Shown here piece by piece: positions 18,380 through 30,411 of a stretch of DNA of 64,000 bases. Within the stretch, counting starts at the first letter, position 1. Every line of letters starts with the position of its first letter. The notes below the pieces were generated by a model. The model was not told the DNA's origin and did no database searches. It worked only from the letters and a program-made list of their open reading frames with translations. The stretch is from Klebsiella sp. RHBSTW-00484. Lineage in GTDB: Bacteria; Pseudomonadota; Gammaproteobacteria; Enterobacterales; Enterobacteriaceae. The stretch covers positions 5,456,001 to 5,520,000 of the forward strand of contig NZ_CP055481.1 in the NCBI RefSeq assembly GCF_013705725.1. Direction: 5' to 3'. The translations under genes and the position numbers were made by a program.

Positions 18380-19201
18380 ATGGCTATCGCACAGCAGCGT
18401 TTCTGTATCAATCGCAAGATCGCCCCCTCACTCAGTATTGAAGCCTTCTTCCGCCTGGTGAACAGCCTGGGGTTGAATAAGGTCGAGCTACGTAACGATC
18501 TTCCCAGCGGAAAAGTGATCGACGATCTCACCCCTCAGCAGGTTCGTGAACTGGCGGATCGCTACCATATTGAGATCCTCACCATCAACGCTGTCTACCC
18601 TTTCAACTGTCGCACCGAAGAGGTTCGCAGCCTGACGGAGTCGCTGTTGAAAGAGGCGAAAGCCGTTGGCGCGAAATCGCTGGTGCTGTGCCCGCTGAAT
18701 GATGGCACCGAGGTTCCGGCGAGCGAGACGCTCAACGCCCTGCGCGATCTGGCGCCGTTATTTGCCTTCTACGGTATTCACGGGCTGGTTGAACCGCTCG
18801 GCTTCCCGCAAAGTTCGCTGCGCTCCTCAGCGCAGGCGCAAACGCTGATTCACGATGCGCGCGTGCCGTTTAAGCTGCTGATCGATACCTTCCACCACCA
18901 TCTTTATCCTCAGGCTGATGAAGAGTTCGCTCAGGTAGATATGGCAGAGATTGGCCTGGTACATCTTTCCGGCGTTGAGGACACCCGCCCCCGCGAGACG
19001 CTGACGGATAACGAACGCATCATGCTGACGCCGAAGGATCAGCTACAAAGCTGTGAGCAGGTGAAGAATCTGGAAGCGCGCGGCTACCAGGGCGTGTATG
19101 CCTTCGAACCTTTCTCGCCTGAGCTGGCAAACTGGAGCGAAGACGACATCCGCCGCGAAATAGAACAGAGCATCGACTTAATTCAGCGCCACTGCGCCTG
19201 A
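18380..19201 (+). CDS. iolI: TIM-barrel inosose isomerase-like protein IolI
   Basis: This 273-residue protein of the AP-endonuclease-2/xylose-isomerase superfamily resembles IolI, which interconverts inosose isomers and lets cells use other inositol stereoisomers. Likely metal-site segments are CPLNDG, VEPLGFP, KLLIDTFHHHLYP and VHLSGVED. A TTG at 18362 is in frame, but ATG 18380 is directly preceded by CAGGAGAG and is preferred. It is transcribed alone, divergently from iolA, and is distinct from the IolH-like gene in the iolD operon. Confidence 0.85.
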   Translation: MAIAQQRFCINRKIAPSLSIEAFFRLVNSLGLNKVELRNDLPSGKVIDDLTPQQVRELADRYHIEILTINAVYPFNCRTEEVRSLTESLLKEAKAVGAKSLVLCPLNDGTEVPASETLNALRDLAPLFAFYGIHGLVEPLGFPQSSLRSSAQAQTLIHDARVPFKLLIDTFHHHLYPQADEEFAQVDMAEIGLVHLSGVEDTRPRETLTDNERIMLTPKDQLQSCEQVKNLEARGYQGVYAFEPFSPELANWSEDDIRREIEQSIDLIQRHCA

Positions 19202-19289
19202 AGTGAGTCAGTGCCAGCGTGCGTGATTTCTCCCTCCATTTGTGGTCAGGTTGCCTATACTCGCAGCAGGATAAATGGAGAAATCGATC

Positions 19290-20789
19290 ATGAGTTCACC
19301 TCTGCTGATTGCACGCACGCTGGAAAAACAGCTGTATTTATTGCCCGCGATGGCCAACCGTCACGGCCTGATTACCGGCGCCACCGGGACCGGTAAAACC
19401 GTCACCCTGCAAAAGCTGGCGGAGTCTTTCTCAGAAATTGGCGTTCCGGTGTTTATGGCCGATGTGAAAGGCGACCTTACCGGTATTGCCGAATCAGGCC
19501 AAAGCTCGGAAAAACTGCAGGCGCGGCTGGAGAAAATAGGCGTGACGGACTGGCAGCCGCACGCTAACCCGGTAGTGGTCTGGGACATCTTTGGCGAAAA
19601 GGGCCATCCGGTTCGCGCTACGGTTTCTGACCTCGGACCGCTGCTGCTGGCCCGTCTGCTCAACCTCAACGAGGTTCAGTCCGGGGTGCTGAATATTATC
19701 TTTCGCATCGCCGACGACCGTGGCCTGCTACTGCTCGACTTCAAAGACCTGCGCGCCATTACCCAATATATTGGCGACAATGCCAAAGCGTTTCAGAACC
19801 AGTACGGCAATATCAGCAGCGCTTCAGTCGGGGCGATTCAGCGCGGTCTGCTCACTCTGGAGCAGCAGGGCGCGGAGCACTTTTTCGGCGAACCGATGCT
19901 CGATATTCAGGACTGGATGCGCGTCGATGTCAACGGTAAAGGTGTGATTAATATCCTCAGCGCCGAGAAGCTCTACCAGATGCCGAAGTTGTACGCTGCC
20001 AGCCTGCTGTGGATGCTCTCCGAGCTTTATGAACGCCTGCCGGAAGCGGGCGATCGGGAAAAGCCCAAACTGGTCTTTTTCTTTGATGAAGCACATCTGC
20101 TGTTTAACGATGCGCCGCAGGTACTGCTGGACAAAATCGAGCAGGTGATCCGCCTGATTCGCTCCAAAGCCGTCGGCGTTTATTTCGTTTCGCAAAACCC
20201 AGCGGATATCCCCGACGCGGTGCTTGGCCAGTTGGGTAACCGCGTGCAGCACGCCCTACGCGCCTTCACGCCAAAAGATCAGAAAGCGGTAAAAACTGCC
20301 GCGCAAACCATGCGCGCCAACCCGGCATTCAGTACCGAACAGGCGATCCAGGAGCTGGGTACCGGGGAGGCGCTTATCTCCTTCCTCGATGAAAAAGGCA
20401 GCCCCTCAGTGGTCGAACGCGCGATGGTTATCGCCCCCTGTTCACGCATGGGGCCGGTCACCGACGATGAACGCAACGGACTGATTAATCACTCGGTGCT
20501 GTATGGCAAATACGAAGAAGATATCGACCGGGAATCGGCGTTTGAAATGCTGCAAAAAGGCGTACAGGCTACCACTGACAAGCAGCAATCACCGCCAGCG
20601 AAAGGCCAGCAAAACAGCGACGACGGCCTTCTCAGCGGGTTAAAAGACATTCTGTTCGGCACCACCGGGCCACGCGGAGGTAAGCGCGATGGCATCGTGC
20701 AAACGGCAGCGAAAAGCGCGGTGCGCCAGGTGACGAATCAGATAGTCAGGGGAATGCTGGGAAGCTTACTAGGCGGGCGAAAACGATAA
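19290..20789 (+). CDS. yjgR: HerA-like ATPase of the DUF853 family, YjgR
   Basis: This 499-residue P-loop ATPase is close to E. coli YjgR (500 aa). Walker A GATGTGKT lies at about residues 30-37 and Walker B at [12 protein letters not shown]; the C-terminus is basic and glycine-rich ([10 protein letters not shown]). The family belongs to the HerA/FtsK superfamily and the cellular role is unknown. The ATG at 19290 is chosen over one five codons upstream because GGAG lies ten bases before it and the product then matches E. coli. In E. coli the gene is also adjacent to lptG. Confidence 0.9.
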   Translation: MSSPLLIARTLEKQLYLLPAMANRHGLITGATGTGKTVTLQKLAESFSEIGVPVFMADVKGDLTGIAESGQSSEKLQARLEKIGVTDWQPHANPVVVWDIFGEKGHPVRATVSDLGPLLLARLLNLNEVQSGVLNIIFRIADDRGLLLLDFKDLRAITQYIGDNAKAFQNQYGNISSASVGAIQRGLLTLEQQGAEHFFGEPMLDIQDWMRVDVNGKGVINILSAEKLYQMPKLYAASLLWMLSELYERLPEAGDREKPKLVFFFDEAHLLFNDAPQVLLDKIEQVIRLIRSKAVGVYFVSQNPADIPDAVLGQLGNRVQHALRAFTPKDQKAVKTAAQTMRANPAFSTEQAIQELGTGEALISFLDEKGSPSVVERAMVIAPCSRMGPVTDDERNGLINHSVLYGKYEEDIDRESAFEMLQKGVQATTDKQQSPPAKGQQNSDDGLLSGLKDILFGTTGPRGGKRDGIVQTAAKSAVRQVTNQIVRGMLGSLLGGRKR

Positions 20790-20823
20790 AAAAACGCCCC
20801 CTTTCGACATCAGGAAGGGGGCG
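20788..20823 (-). terminator. Terminator of the lptFG operon
   Basis: Stem CGCCCCCTT / AAGGGGGCG (20795-20823) is followed, reading leftward, by a run of seven T. It lies just after the lptG stop and overlaps the yjgR stop from the other side. Confidence 0.85.
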
Positions 20824-20830
20824 CGTTACA

Positions 20831-21913
20831 TCAGGATTTGCGCATCATCAGCCAGAGGCTCAGCAGGAAGAAGCTGGCGCTCGGCAATAGCGCACCGATT
20901 ATCGGCGGAATGCCGTAGACCAGAGTTAACGGGCCGAAAATCTGGTCCAGCACGTAGAAGATAAAACCGAAGCTAATCCCGGTTACCACCCTCACGCCCA
21001 TCGCCACACTACGCAGCGGGCCAAAGATAAACGACAGCGCCATCAGCATCATCACCGCCACAGACAGCGGCTGGAAGATCTTGCTCCACATATTGAGCTG
21101 ATAACGACCGGGGTCCTGACCGCTGGACTTCAGATAGGTGACGTAGTTATGCAGGCCGCTGATCGACAGCGCATCCGGGTCCAGCGCCACCACGCCGAGT
21201 TTGTCCGGCGTCAGATTGGTTTTCCATGTCCCGCTGACCATTTGCGTACCGGTGACCTGTTTCGGGTCGGTGAGATTAGACTCATCCACCTGCGACAGAC
21301 GCCAGAGTTTATTCTCGGTATCAAACTTCGCCGATGCGGCATAGCGCACAGACTGCAAGCGACGCTGGTCGTTAAAGGCGTAAATGCTCACGCCGCCCAG
21401 CTCATCGCTGCCTTTTACCCGCTCGATATAGACAAAGTTATGACCATCTTTCGCCCACAGCCCCTGCTGGGTTGAAAGCAGCGAACCGCCATACATCTGC
21501 TGAGCACGATAGTTACGCGCCATCTGCTCGCCCTGTGGCGCAACCCACTCGCCCATTGCCATCGTCAGCAGCACCAGCGGGATGGCGGTTTTCATCACCG
21601 ACAGCGCCACCTGCAAGCGAGTAAAGCCGGAAGCCTGCATCACCACCAGCTCGCTGCGTTGTGCCAGCATCCCCAGCCCCAGTAGTGCGCCAAGCAATGC
21701 CGCCATCGGGAAGAAGATTTGAATATCTTTTGGTACGCTAAGGACCGTGTAAACCCCCGCCCCTAGCGCATCGTAGCTGCCCTGTCCGGCCTTTTTCAAC
21801 TGGTCAACAAACTTGATAATGCCCGAGAGGGAGACCAGCATGAACAGCGTCATCATGATGGTGTTGAAAATCGTCTTACCGATATAACGGTCAAGTACGC
21901 CAAACGCCTGCAT
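20831..21913 (-). CDS. lptG: LPS export ABC transporter permease LptG
   Basis: LptG is one of the two inner-membrane subunits of LptB2FG, which extracts lipopolysaccharide from the inner membrane and passes it to LptC. The 360-residue protein equals the E. coli length and has the family layout: three N-terminal membrane helices (GKTIFNTIMMTLFMLVSLSG onward), a periplasmic beta-jellyroll of about 170 residues, and three C-terminal helices. The ATG at 21913 overlaps the lptF stop by one base (TGATG); a GTG one codon upstream is not needed. Confidence 0.95.
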   Translation of the reverse strand: MQAFGVLDRYIGKTIFNTIMMTLFMLVSLSGIIKFVDQLKKAGQGSYDALGAGVYTVLSVPKDIQIFFPMAALLGALLGLGMLAQRSELVVMQASGFTRLQVALSVMKTAIPLVLLTMAMGEWVAPQGEQMARNYRAQQMYGGSLLSTQQGLWAKDGHNFVYIERVKGSDELGGVSIYAFNDQRRLQSVRYAASAKFDTENKLWRLSQVDESNLTDPKQVTGTQMVSGTWKTNLTPDKLGVVALDPDALSISGLHNYVTYLKSSGQDPGRYQLNMWSKIFQPLSVAVMMLMALSFIFGPLRSVAMGVRVVTGISFGFIFYVLDQIFGPLTLVYGIPPIIGALLPSASFFLLSLWLMMRKS

Positions 21914-23010
21914 CACGCCGCTCCTTTGTTAAAACGGGCACGGAAGCGGCGCATCGGCACCGTATCCCACAGGTTCAACAGCACGGCCAGCGCGAAATAG
22001 AGCAGGTTGACCGTCCACATCCAGAGCATCGGGTCCATTTTGCCTTTACCGCCGCTCGATTTAATCGACGTTTGCAGCAGGAAGAACACCAGATACAGCA
22101 ACATCGCCGGCAGCATCGACAGCACGCGCCCTTGACGCGGGTTGACCACGCTGAGCGGCACGACCATCAGCGCCATAATGAATACCGTCGCCACCAGGGT
22201 GAAGCGCCAGTGCAGCTCCGCGCGGGCACGATCGGTATCGGTACGCCACAAAGTGCGCATGTCCATCTGCTCGGTATCATTAGGGTCAGATGCGACGGCC
22301 TGATGGCCGACAACTGCCTGATAATTTTTAAAATCGGTAATACGGAAGTCGCGCAGCATCGCGGTACCTTCAAAGCGGGTACCCTGATTCATGGTCACCA
22401 CCTGCGAGCCGTCTTTACGCAATGAGAGCTCGCCGGTATCCGCCACCACCACCGATGGACGGGCATTGCCTTTCGGCCTGAGTTGCGCAAGGAAGACATC
22501 GTTGAAGCGGTTGCCGTTGACGTTTTCGATAAACAGCACCGCGCTACCGTCGCTGGCCTGCTGGAACTGGCCCTGAGCCAGAGCCGCCATGCCGGGGTTG
22601 GCTTTCGCCTCCGCCAGTACTTCATCCTGGTGACGAGATGACCAGGGGCCGGCCCACATGACGTTGACTGCCGCGACGATGCCGGTAAAGAGTGCGAGGA
22701 TCATGGCGGCTTTCACCAGAACAGCCTTACTCAGGCCGCAGGCGTGCATCACCGTGATTTCACTTTCGGTATACAGTTTGCCCAGCGTCATCAGCAGCCC
22801 GAGGAATAAACTCAGGGGCAGAATGAGCTGCGCCATTTCAGGTACGCCCAGCCCTAACAGCGAGAGCACCAGATTTGTCGGGATATCGCCATCAACAGCG
22901 GCACCGAGGATCCTGACCAGTTTCTGGCAGAAGAAAATGAGTAGCAGGATGAACAGGATCGCCAACTGGCTTTTCAGCGTCTCACGAACCAGATATCTTA
23001 TGATTATCAC
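21913..23010 (-). CDS. lptF: LPS export ABC transporter permease LptF
   Basis: LptF pairs with LptG in the essential LPS exporter. The 365-residue protein begins MIIIRYLVRETLKSQLAILF and has the same three helices, periplasmic domain, three helices plan; segments such as HACGLSK and HWRFTLVATVFIMAL are typical. It is the first gene of lptFG and is divergent from pepA across a 393-base region that also carries an ERIC element. Confidence 0.95.
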   Translation of the reverse strand: MIIIRYLVRETLKSQLAILFILLLIFFCQKLVRILGAAVDGDIPTNLVLSLLGLGVPEMAQLILPLSLFLGLLMTLGKLYTESEITVMHACGLSKAVLVKAAMILALFTGIVAAVNVMWAGPWSSRHQDEVLAEAKANPGMAALAQGQFQQASDGSAVLFIENVNGNRFNDVFLAQLRPKGNARPSVVVADTGELSLRKDGSQVVTMNQGTRFEGTAMLRDFRITDFKNYQAVVGHQAVASDPNDTEQMDMRTLWRTDTDRARAELHWRFTLVATVFIMALMVVPLSVVNPRQGRVLSMLPAMLLYLVFFLLQTSIKSSGGKGKMDPMLWMWTVNLLYFALAVLLNLWDTVPMRRFRARFNKGAA

Positions 23011-23230
23011 TATAAATACGCCCGTAAAAACCCGTTTTATTGCAGGAAAATAGCTTGTTTCATGGCTTAAACGTCATTTATTCTCTTTGGTCGTCGAAAA
23101 CATCGCTAAGATTAAATGACTTGCTGGTTCTGCGTATCAGGATCTTTTCTGACGAACCAAGGCCGTAATAACGTTAAGATTAACACGAAGTCACCACAAC
23201 AGCGGACATGAGTTACGAAAGCTTTCAATT

Positions 23231-23360
23231 TCTATACTCTATGGATTTCGAGTTGCAGGCAGGCGACAAGACTGTGAAGCCCCGGAGCTTACATCAGGTA
23301 AGTGACAGGGGTGAGCAGGCGCAGCCAACGCATCTGCAACTTGAAAGACGACGAGTATAG
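23231..23360. repeat. ERIC element between lptF and pepA
   Basis: About 130 bases run from TCTATACTCT to ACGAGTATAG, with the ERIC core (CCCCGGAGCTTACATCAG... AAGTGACAGGGGTGAGCAGG) and complementary ends. It lies 43 bases before the pepA start, so it is probably transcribed as part of the pepA leader or lies next to the promoter. The rest of the 23011-23403 gap shows no gene. Confidence 0.9.
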
Positions 23361-23400
23361 CTGTAGCCACCATTGTTGTCTTTAAGATTCAGGAGCATAG

Positions 23401-24915
<1,515 letters not shown>

Positions 24916-24960
24916 GTTTGCTTGCCGGTTACCCGGCCTGCAAGCTCAGGCAATAAGAAT

Positions 24961-25090
24961 TCTATACCCTATGGATTTCGAGTTGCATCGCGGCGGCAAC
25001 TGAGCAAATCCCCAGGAGCATAGTTTACTATGTGACTGGGGTGCGCGAAGGCAGCCAACAAAGAGGCAACTTGAAAGACGACGGGTATAG
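24961..25090. repeat. ERIC element between pepA and holC, ending two bases before the holC start
   Basis: The element runs from TCTATACCCT to ACGGGTATAG with the core AATCCCCAGGAGCATAG...GTGACTGGGGTGCGCG and complementary ends. Its last base is at 25090 and the holC ATG is at 25093, so the ribosome-binding region of holC lies entirely within the repeat. Confidence 0.92.
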
Positions 25091-25092
25091 AT

Positions 25093-25536
25093 ATGAAAAA
25101 CGCAACCTTTTATCTTCTGGACAATGAAACCACCGTTGATGGCTTAAGCGCCGTCGAGCAACTGGTGTGTGACATTGCCGCAGAACGTTGGCGCAGCGGC
25201 AAGCGGGTGCTTATCGCTTGCGAAGACGAGCAGCAGGCAATTCGTCTGGATGAAGCGCTATGGGCAAGACCCGCAGAAAGTTTCGTCCCGCATAACCTGG
25301 CAGGGGAAGGCCCGAGAGGCGGTGCGCCAGTGGAAATCGCCTGGCCGCAAAAGCGCAACAGCAGCCCGAGGGATATTCTGATTAGCCTGCGGCTCAACTT
25401 TGCAGATTTTGCCACCGCTTTCACAGAAGTGATAGACTTCGTCCCTTATGAAGATTCTTTGAAACAACTGGCGCGCGAACGCTATAAGGCGTACCGCATG
25501 GCTGGTTTCAACCTGAACACGGCAACCTGGAAATAA
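25093..25536 (+). CDS. holC: DNA polymerase III chi subunit HolC
   Basis: Chi, with psi (HolD), links the polymerase III clamp loader to single-strand DNA-binding protein at the replication fork. The 147-residue protein has the usual length and family motifs ([31 protein letters not shown] at the start; [22 protein letters not shown] at the end). Its TAA overlaps the valS ATG by one base, as in E. coli. It has no strong Shine-Dalgarno sequence; the only candidate is the end of the ERIC element. Confidence 0.95.
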   Translation: MKNATFYLLDNETTVDGLSAVEQLVCDIAAERWRSGKRVLIACEDEQQAIRLDEALWARPAESFVPHNLAGEGPRGGAPVEIAWPQKRNSSPRDILISLRLNFADFATAFTEVIDFVPYEDSLKQLARERYKAYRMAGFNLNTATWK

Positions 25537-28391
25537 TGGAAAAGACATATAACCCACAAGATATCGAACAGCCGCTTTACGAGCACTGGGAAAAGCAGGG
25601 CTATTTCAAGCCTAACGGCGACGAAAGCAAAGAGTCCTTCTGCATCATGATCCCGCCGCCGAACGTCACCGGCAGTTTGCATATGGGTCATGCTTTCCAG
25701 CAAACCATCATGGATACCATGATTCGCTACCAGCGCATGCAGGGTAAAAATACCCTGTGGCAGGCCGGTACCGACCACGCGGGTATCGCAACCCAAATGG
25801 TGGTTGAGCGTAAGATTGCCGCCGAAGAAGGTAAAACCCGCCACGACTACGGTCGCGACGCCTTTATCGACAAAATCTGGCAGTGGAAAGCGGAATCCGG
25901 CGGCACCATCACCCGCCAGATGCGCCGCCTTGGCAACTCCGTGGACTGGGAGCGCGAGCGCTTCACCATGGACGAAGGCCTGTCTAACGCCGTGAAAGAA
26001 GTCTTTGTTCGCCTGTACAAAGAAGATCTGATCTACCGCGGCAAGCGTCTGGTCAACTGGGACCCGAAACTGCGCACTGCCATCTCTGACCTGGAAGTGG
26101 AAAACCGCGAGTCGAAAGGCTCCATGTGGCACATCCGCTATCCGCTGGCCGACGGCGCCAAAACCGCAGACGGTAAAGATTACCTGGTGGTCGCCACCAC
26201 GCGTCCAGAAACTGTTCTGGGCGACACCGGCGTGGCCGTGAACCCGGAAGATCCGCGTTATAAAGATCTGATCGGCAAATTCGTGATTCTGCCGCTGGTT
26301 GACCGCCGCATTCCGATCGTGGGCGATGAACACGCCGATATGGAAAAAGGCACCGGCTGCGTGAAAATCACCCCGGCGCACGACTTTAACGACTATGAAG
26401 TCGGTCGTCGTCACGCCCTGCCGATGATCAACATCCTGACCTTTGACGGCGATATCCGCGAAAGCGCGGAAGTCTACGACACCAAAGGCGAAGAATCTGA
26501 CGTTTACCCAAGCGACATCCCGGCAGAGTTCCAGAAGCTGGAGCGTTTTGCTGCGCGTAAAGCCGTGGTTGCCGCTGTCGACGCTCTTGGCCTGCTGGAC
26601 GAAGTTAAACCGCACGACCTGACCGTACCTTACGGCGACCGTGGCGGCGTGGTTATCGAACCCATGCTGACCGACCAGTGGTATGTCCGTGCTGACGTGC
26701 TGGCGAAACCGGCGGTTGAAGCGGTTGAAAACGGCGACATTCAGTTCGTGCCTAAGCAGTACGAAAACATGTATTTCTCCTGGATGCGCGATATTCAGGA
26801 CTGGTGTATCTCCCGTCAGCTGTGGTGGGGTCACCGTATCCCGGCCTGGTACGACAACGACGGCAACGTCTACGTGGGCCGTACCGAAGACGAAGTGCGC
26901 CAGGAAAATAACCTCGATGCTGAAGTCGCGCTGCGTCAGGACGAAGACGTTCTCGACACCTGGTTCTCCTCCGCGCTGTGGACCTTCTCTACTCTCGGCT
27001 GGCCGGAGAACACCGACGCGCTGCGTCAGTTCCACCCAACCAGCGTGATGGTTTCTGGCTTCGACATCATCTTCTTCTGGATTGCCCGCATGATCATGAT
27101 GACCATGCACTTCATCAAAGATGAAGATGGCAAGCCGCAGATTCCGTTTAAGACCATCTACATGACCGGTCTGATCCGTGATGATGAAGGCCAGAAGATG
27201 TCCAAATCCAAGGGTAACGTGATTGACCCGCTGGATATGGTTGACGGTATCTCCCTGCCGGACCTGCTGGAGAAACGTACCGGCAACATGATGCAGCCGC
27301 AGCTGGCTGAGAAAATTGCCAAACGTACTGAGAAACAGTTCCCGGACGGCATCGAGCCGCACGGTACCGACGCCCTGCGCTTCACCCTGGCGGCGCTGGC
27401 CTCGACCGGCCGCGATATCAACTGGGATATGAAGCGTCTGGAAGGTTACCGTAACTTCTGTAACAAGCTGTGGAACGCCAGCCGCTTTGTGCTGATGAAC
27501 ACCGAAGAGCAGGATTGCGGCTTTAACGGCGGCGAAATGACCCTGTCGCTGGCGGACCGTTGGATTCTGGCGGAATTCAACCAGACCATCAAAGCGTACC
27601 GCGAAGCGCTGGATAACTTCCGCTTCGACATCGCCGCGGGCATTCTGTACGAGTTCACCTGGAACCAGTTCTGCGACTGGTATCTGGAGCTGACCAAGCC
27701 GGTGATGACCGGTGGTTCTGAGTCTGAGCTACGCGGCACCCGTAATACGCTGGTGACCGTGCTGGAAGGTTTGCTGCGCCTGGCGCACCCAATCATTCCA
27801 TTCATCACCGAAACCATCTGGCAGCGCGTGAAGGTTATTTGCGGCAACACTGCCGATACCATCATGCTGCAGCCATTCCCGGAATACGATGCGGCGCAGG
27901 TTGATGAAGCCGCATTGGCCGACACCGAGTGGCTGAAGCAGGCGATCGTCGCAATCCGTAATATTCGTGCGGAAATGAACATTGCCCCGGGCAAACCGCT
28001 GGAGCTGTTGCTGCGTGGTTGCAGCGAAGCGGCGATGCGTCGCGTGAACGACAACCGCAGCTTCTTGCTGAACCTGGCGCGTCTGGAAAGCATCACCGTG
28101 CTGCCAGCCGATGACAAAGGTCCGGTTTCCGTCACCAAAATCATCGACGGTGCCGAGCTGCTGATCCCGATGGCTGGCCTCATCAATAAAGAAGATGAGC
28201 TGGCGCGCCTGGCGAAAGAAGTGACCAAAATCGAAGGTGAGATTGGCCGCATCGAAAGCAAGCTCTCCAACGAAGGTTTTGTGGCCCGCGCACCGGAAGC
28301 GGTGATCGCCAAAGAGCGTGAGAAGCTGGAAGGTTACGCGGAAGCCAAAGCGAAGCTGATTGAGCAGCAGGCGGTTATCGCGGCGCTGTAA
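25536..28391 (+). CDS. valS: Valyl-tRNA synthetase ValS
   Basis: ValS charges tRNA-Val and edits misactivated threonine. The 951-residue class I synthetase equals the E. coli length. The HIGH-type motif appears as [12 protein letters not shown] (residues 41-52), KMSKS at about residue 555 ([10 protein letters not shown]), the connective editing domain lies between them ([15 protein letters not shown]), and a C-terminal coiled coil ends the protein ([23 protein letters not shown]). Translation is probably coupled to holC through the TAATG overlap. Confidence 0.98.
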   Translation: MEKTYNPQDIEQPLYEHWEKQGYFKPNGDESKESFCIMIPPPNVTGSLHMGHAFQQTIMDTMIRYQRMQGKNTLWQAGTDHAGIATQMVVERKIAAEEGKTRHDYGRDAFIDKIWQWKAESGGTITRQMRRLGNSVDWERERFTMDEGLSNAVKEVFVRLYKEDLIYRGKRLVNWDPKLRTAISDLEVENRESKGSMWHIRYPLADGAKTADGKDYLVVATTRPETVLGDTGVAVNPEDPRYKDLIGKFVILPLVDRRIPIVGDEHADMEKGTGCVKITPAHDFNDYEVGRRHALPMINILTFDGDIRESAEVYDTKGEESDVYPSDIPAEFQKLERFAARKAVVAAVDALGLLDEVKPHDLTVPYGDRGGVVIEPMLTDQWYVRADVLAKPAVEAVENGDIQFVPKQYENMYFSWMRDIQDWCISRQLWWGHRIPAWYDNDGNVYVGRTEDEVRQENNLDAEVALRQDEDVLDTWFSSALWTFSTLGWPENTDALRQFHPTSVMVSGFDIIFFWIARMIMMTMHFIKDEDGKPQIPFKTIYMTGLIRDDEGQKMSKSKGNVIDPLDMVDGISLPDLLEKRTGNMMQPQLAEKIAKRTEKQFPDGIEPHGTDALRFTLAALASTGRDINWDMKRLEGYRNFCNKLWNASRFVLMNTEEQDCGFNGGEMTLSLADRWILAEFNQTIKAYREALDNFRFDIAAGILYEFTWNQFCDWYLELTKPVMTGGSESELRGTRNTLVTVLEGLLRLAHPIIPFITETIWQRVKVICGNTADTIMLQPFPEYDAAQVDEAALADTEWLKQAIVAIRNIRAEMNIAPGKPLELLLRGCSEAAMRRVNDNRSFLLNLARLESITVLPADDKGPVSVTKIIDGAELLIPMAGLINKEDELARLAKEVTKIEGEIGRIESKLSNEGFVARAPEAVIAKEREKLEGYAEAKAKLIEQQAVIAAL

Positions 28392-28409
28392 TTTCTCGCT
28401 AAAGAAAAT

Positions 28410-28437
28410 AAGGCCGGAGCTTGCTCCGGCCTTTTTG
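28410..28437. terminator. Bidirectional terminator between valS and yjgN
   Basis: AAGGCCGGAGC-TTG-CTCCGGCCTT followed by T5, just after the valS stop and three bases before the convergent yjgN stop. Confidence 0.9.
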
Positions 28438-28439
28438 CA

Positions 28440-29636
28440 TTACAGGAACGGCAGCATCGGGAAAAATCCGCCGCACAGTTTTTCGGTCACCTTAGGCTGA
28501 AGTGCCGCATCCGGCTCCATATCCAGAGAATCAAGCTCGCCAATCACCGTAGTGTTCGCAGCAATATAGCGCATCAAATTAATCTTTAACCATGGGTACG
28601 CCAGCCCCAGCGTGAGCAGAGGGAGAAACGTCAGGCCCAATAAACGCGGCGCAAGACCAGAAAACGTCAGGGTTGAACGGAAATGAATACTGTCGCCCAG
28701 CACCAGATTATTCAAAGCATGATTACGTAGCGCCGCCCAGGCGTATGCTGCTGATAACACCAGACCGATCGTGAAAAACAAATATCCGCCCGCAACCGCG
28801 CTAAGATGCTGCAAAACCATAAGCAGCACCATATTTTCGGTGCACAGACCAAACATACAGCCGGTAATCAGCTGCGAGAAAGCCGAAAGTAAAAAAATAA
28901 TGAAAATGAGAAAAAATGGCAATAAAACTGCCATTGCCCATAAAAATATAACCACGCAACGTTTAGTACTGATATGGATATTAAATTTATTTTTCCCGAG
29001 CGCAGCTCCTTTTCCAATTATCTCTAGCCAATGGCTATAAACGATGCCACTGATAAAACAAACACTAAATAGCACCAGCAGAGTAATTAAAATAACACTA
29101 ATGATTATATTACTGGTGCCATAGAAAATACTAAGACTGCTTTCATACATCATGATGATGACAAGCAGTAGTATAAACATTAGTACAGGCATACCGAGCA
29201 TTACCCACCATGCACGAAGAGGATGGCACTGAAATCCAAAACGAGTTTTACCAAAAGAGGTCATCATCGCGTGGTAGCTTAGCCCTTTTATTATCATTAC
29301 AGGTAACAGGATGAGGAAAAGTAACATCTCCAGCCCCTCACTACCGGGATGAAATATCGCTAACGCTAAGCCAAGTAAAACCAGTATGACAAATATCAGC
29401 ACCCAGCTGAGTAAAATCGCAATACCGCGACCATGGTAGCCAAAACGGGTGCCGTTTACCTCCATATTCTCGCAAAGATAACGGCGACTACGCACCCAGG
29501 CCCACGGAATAAATGTCCCACAAGTAATGATAGACAATATGACATTAACCAAACAAATAACAAAATAGGGCCATATCTGACCATGAAAAACAAAACGATA
29601 GCTATGGCTTTGTTGCTGCCCTGAGATCATACTCAT
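28440..29636 (-). CDS. yjgN: DUF898 inner-membrane protein YjgN
   Basis: This 398-residue polytopic membrane protein of the DUF898 family equals E. coli YjgN in length and position next to valS. About eight to ten hydrophobic helices are visible, and the family-type segments near both ends are similar (FIPWAWVRSRRYLCENMEVNGTRF; LTLGLAYPWLKINLMRYIAANT), which suggests an internal duplication. Function is unknown. The gene is more AT-rich than its neighbours. Confidence 0.9.
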   Translation of the reverse strand: MSMISGQQQSHSYRFVFHGQIWPYFVICLVNVILSIITCGTFIPWAWVRSRRYLCENMEVNGTRFGYHGRGIAILLSWVLIFVILVLLGLALAIFHPGSEGLEMLLFLILLPVMIIKGLSYHAMMTSFGKTRFGFQCHPLRAWWVMLGMPVLMFILLLVIIMMYESSLSIFYGTSNIIISVILITLLVLFSVCFISGIVYSHWLEIIGKGAALGKNKFNIHISTKRCVVIFLWAMAVLLPFFLIFIIFLLSAFSQLITGCMFGLCTENMVLLMVLQHLSAVAGGYLFFTIGLVLSAAYAWAALRNHALNNLVLGDSIHFRSTLTFSGLAPRLLGLTFLPLLTLGLAYPWLKINLMRYIAANTTVIGELDSLDMEPDAALQPKVTEKLCGGFFPMLPFL

Positions 29637-29821
29637 AAATACGTCGTCCTTGTCATTTAAACCATATATAAAAATAATAAATCAAGCGCATCTGAAATAA
29701 ACAAACAGAATATATTATCTTTTCATTGTTCGGCAATGCATTTAACGCACTCCTTGCGCCAGTAAAAAAATAGTGGTATTAAAGCGATGTATAGTTATTT
29801 AAGTTAAAATTGAGTGATTCT

Positions 29822-30325
29822 ATGAATCTTGCCGCGCCACAGACCTACACTTTACGCCGCATCTCTGCCCATGATAATGCCGCGATAGCAGCCGTTATCC
29901 GCCAGGTCTCCGCAGAATATGGCCTGACCGCCGATAAAGGCTACACGGTGGCCGACCCTAATCTGGATGAGCTTTTCCAGCTATATAGCCAGCCTGGCTC
30001 CGCCTATTGGGTGGTCGAGCAAAACGGTCTGGTCGTTGGTGGCGGTGGGGTTGCGCCATTAACCTGTAGCGAATCCGATATCTGCGAGCTACAGAAAATG
30101 TATTTTATGACCTCTGCGCGTGGTCAAGGGCTGGCGAAAAAGCTGGCGCTGATGGCGCTGGATCATGCCCGCGAATACGGATTCAAACGCTGCTATCTGG
30201 AAACGACCGCCTTCCTGAAAGAAGCGATTGGATTATATGAGCATCTCGGCTTCGAGCATATCGGCGGGCCGCTGGGCTGTACCGGACATGTCGACTGCGA
30301 AGTCACGATGCTAAAGGCGCTGTAA
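29822..30325 (+). CDS. yjgM: GNAT-family N-acetyltransferase YjgM
   Basis: This 167-residue protein has a single GNAT domain. The acetyl-CoA-binding motif A is at [24 protein letters not shown] (about residues 95-118), with the later [20 protein letters not shown]. Position and length match E. coli YjgM, whose physiological substrate I cannot state with confidence. A TTG at 29810 would add four residues; ATG 29822 is preferred. The 29637-29821 region upstream is AT-rich and should hold the divergent yjgN and yjgM promoters. Confidence 0.85.
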   Translation: MNLAAPQTYTLRRISAHDNAAIAAVIRQVSAEYGLTADKGYTVADPNLDELFQLYSQPGSAYWVVEQNGLVVGGGGVAPLTCSESDICELQKMYFMTSARGQGLAKKLALMALDHAREYGFKRCYLETTAFLKEAIGLYEHLGFEHIGGPLGCTGHVDCEVTMLKAL

Positions 30326-30411
30326 AACCTAAAAAACACAGCTATTCACATGAATTTAATGCAAATAAACGTGATTTACGGTTAACAATGCCGGTCCACG
30401 GCGGCTAGACG

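Noticed and set aside
25482-27362. A 626-codon open frame antisense to valS
   Set aside because: It mirrors the codon structure of valS, has no recognisable protein features (histidine- and valine-rich complement sequence) and no ribosome binding site; valS is certain on the other strand.
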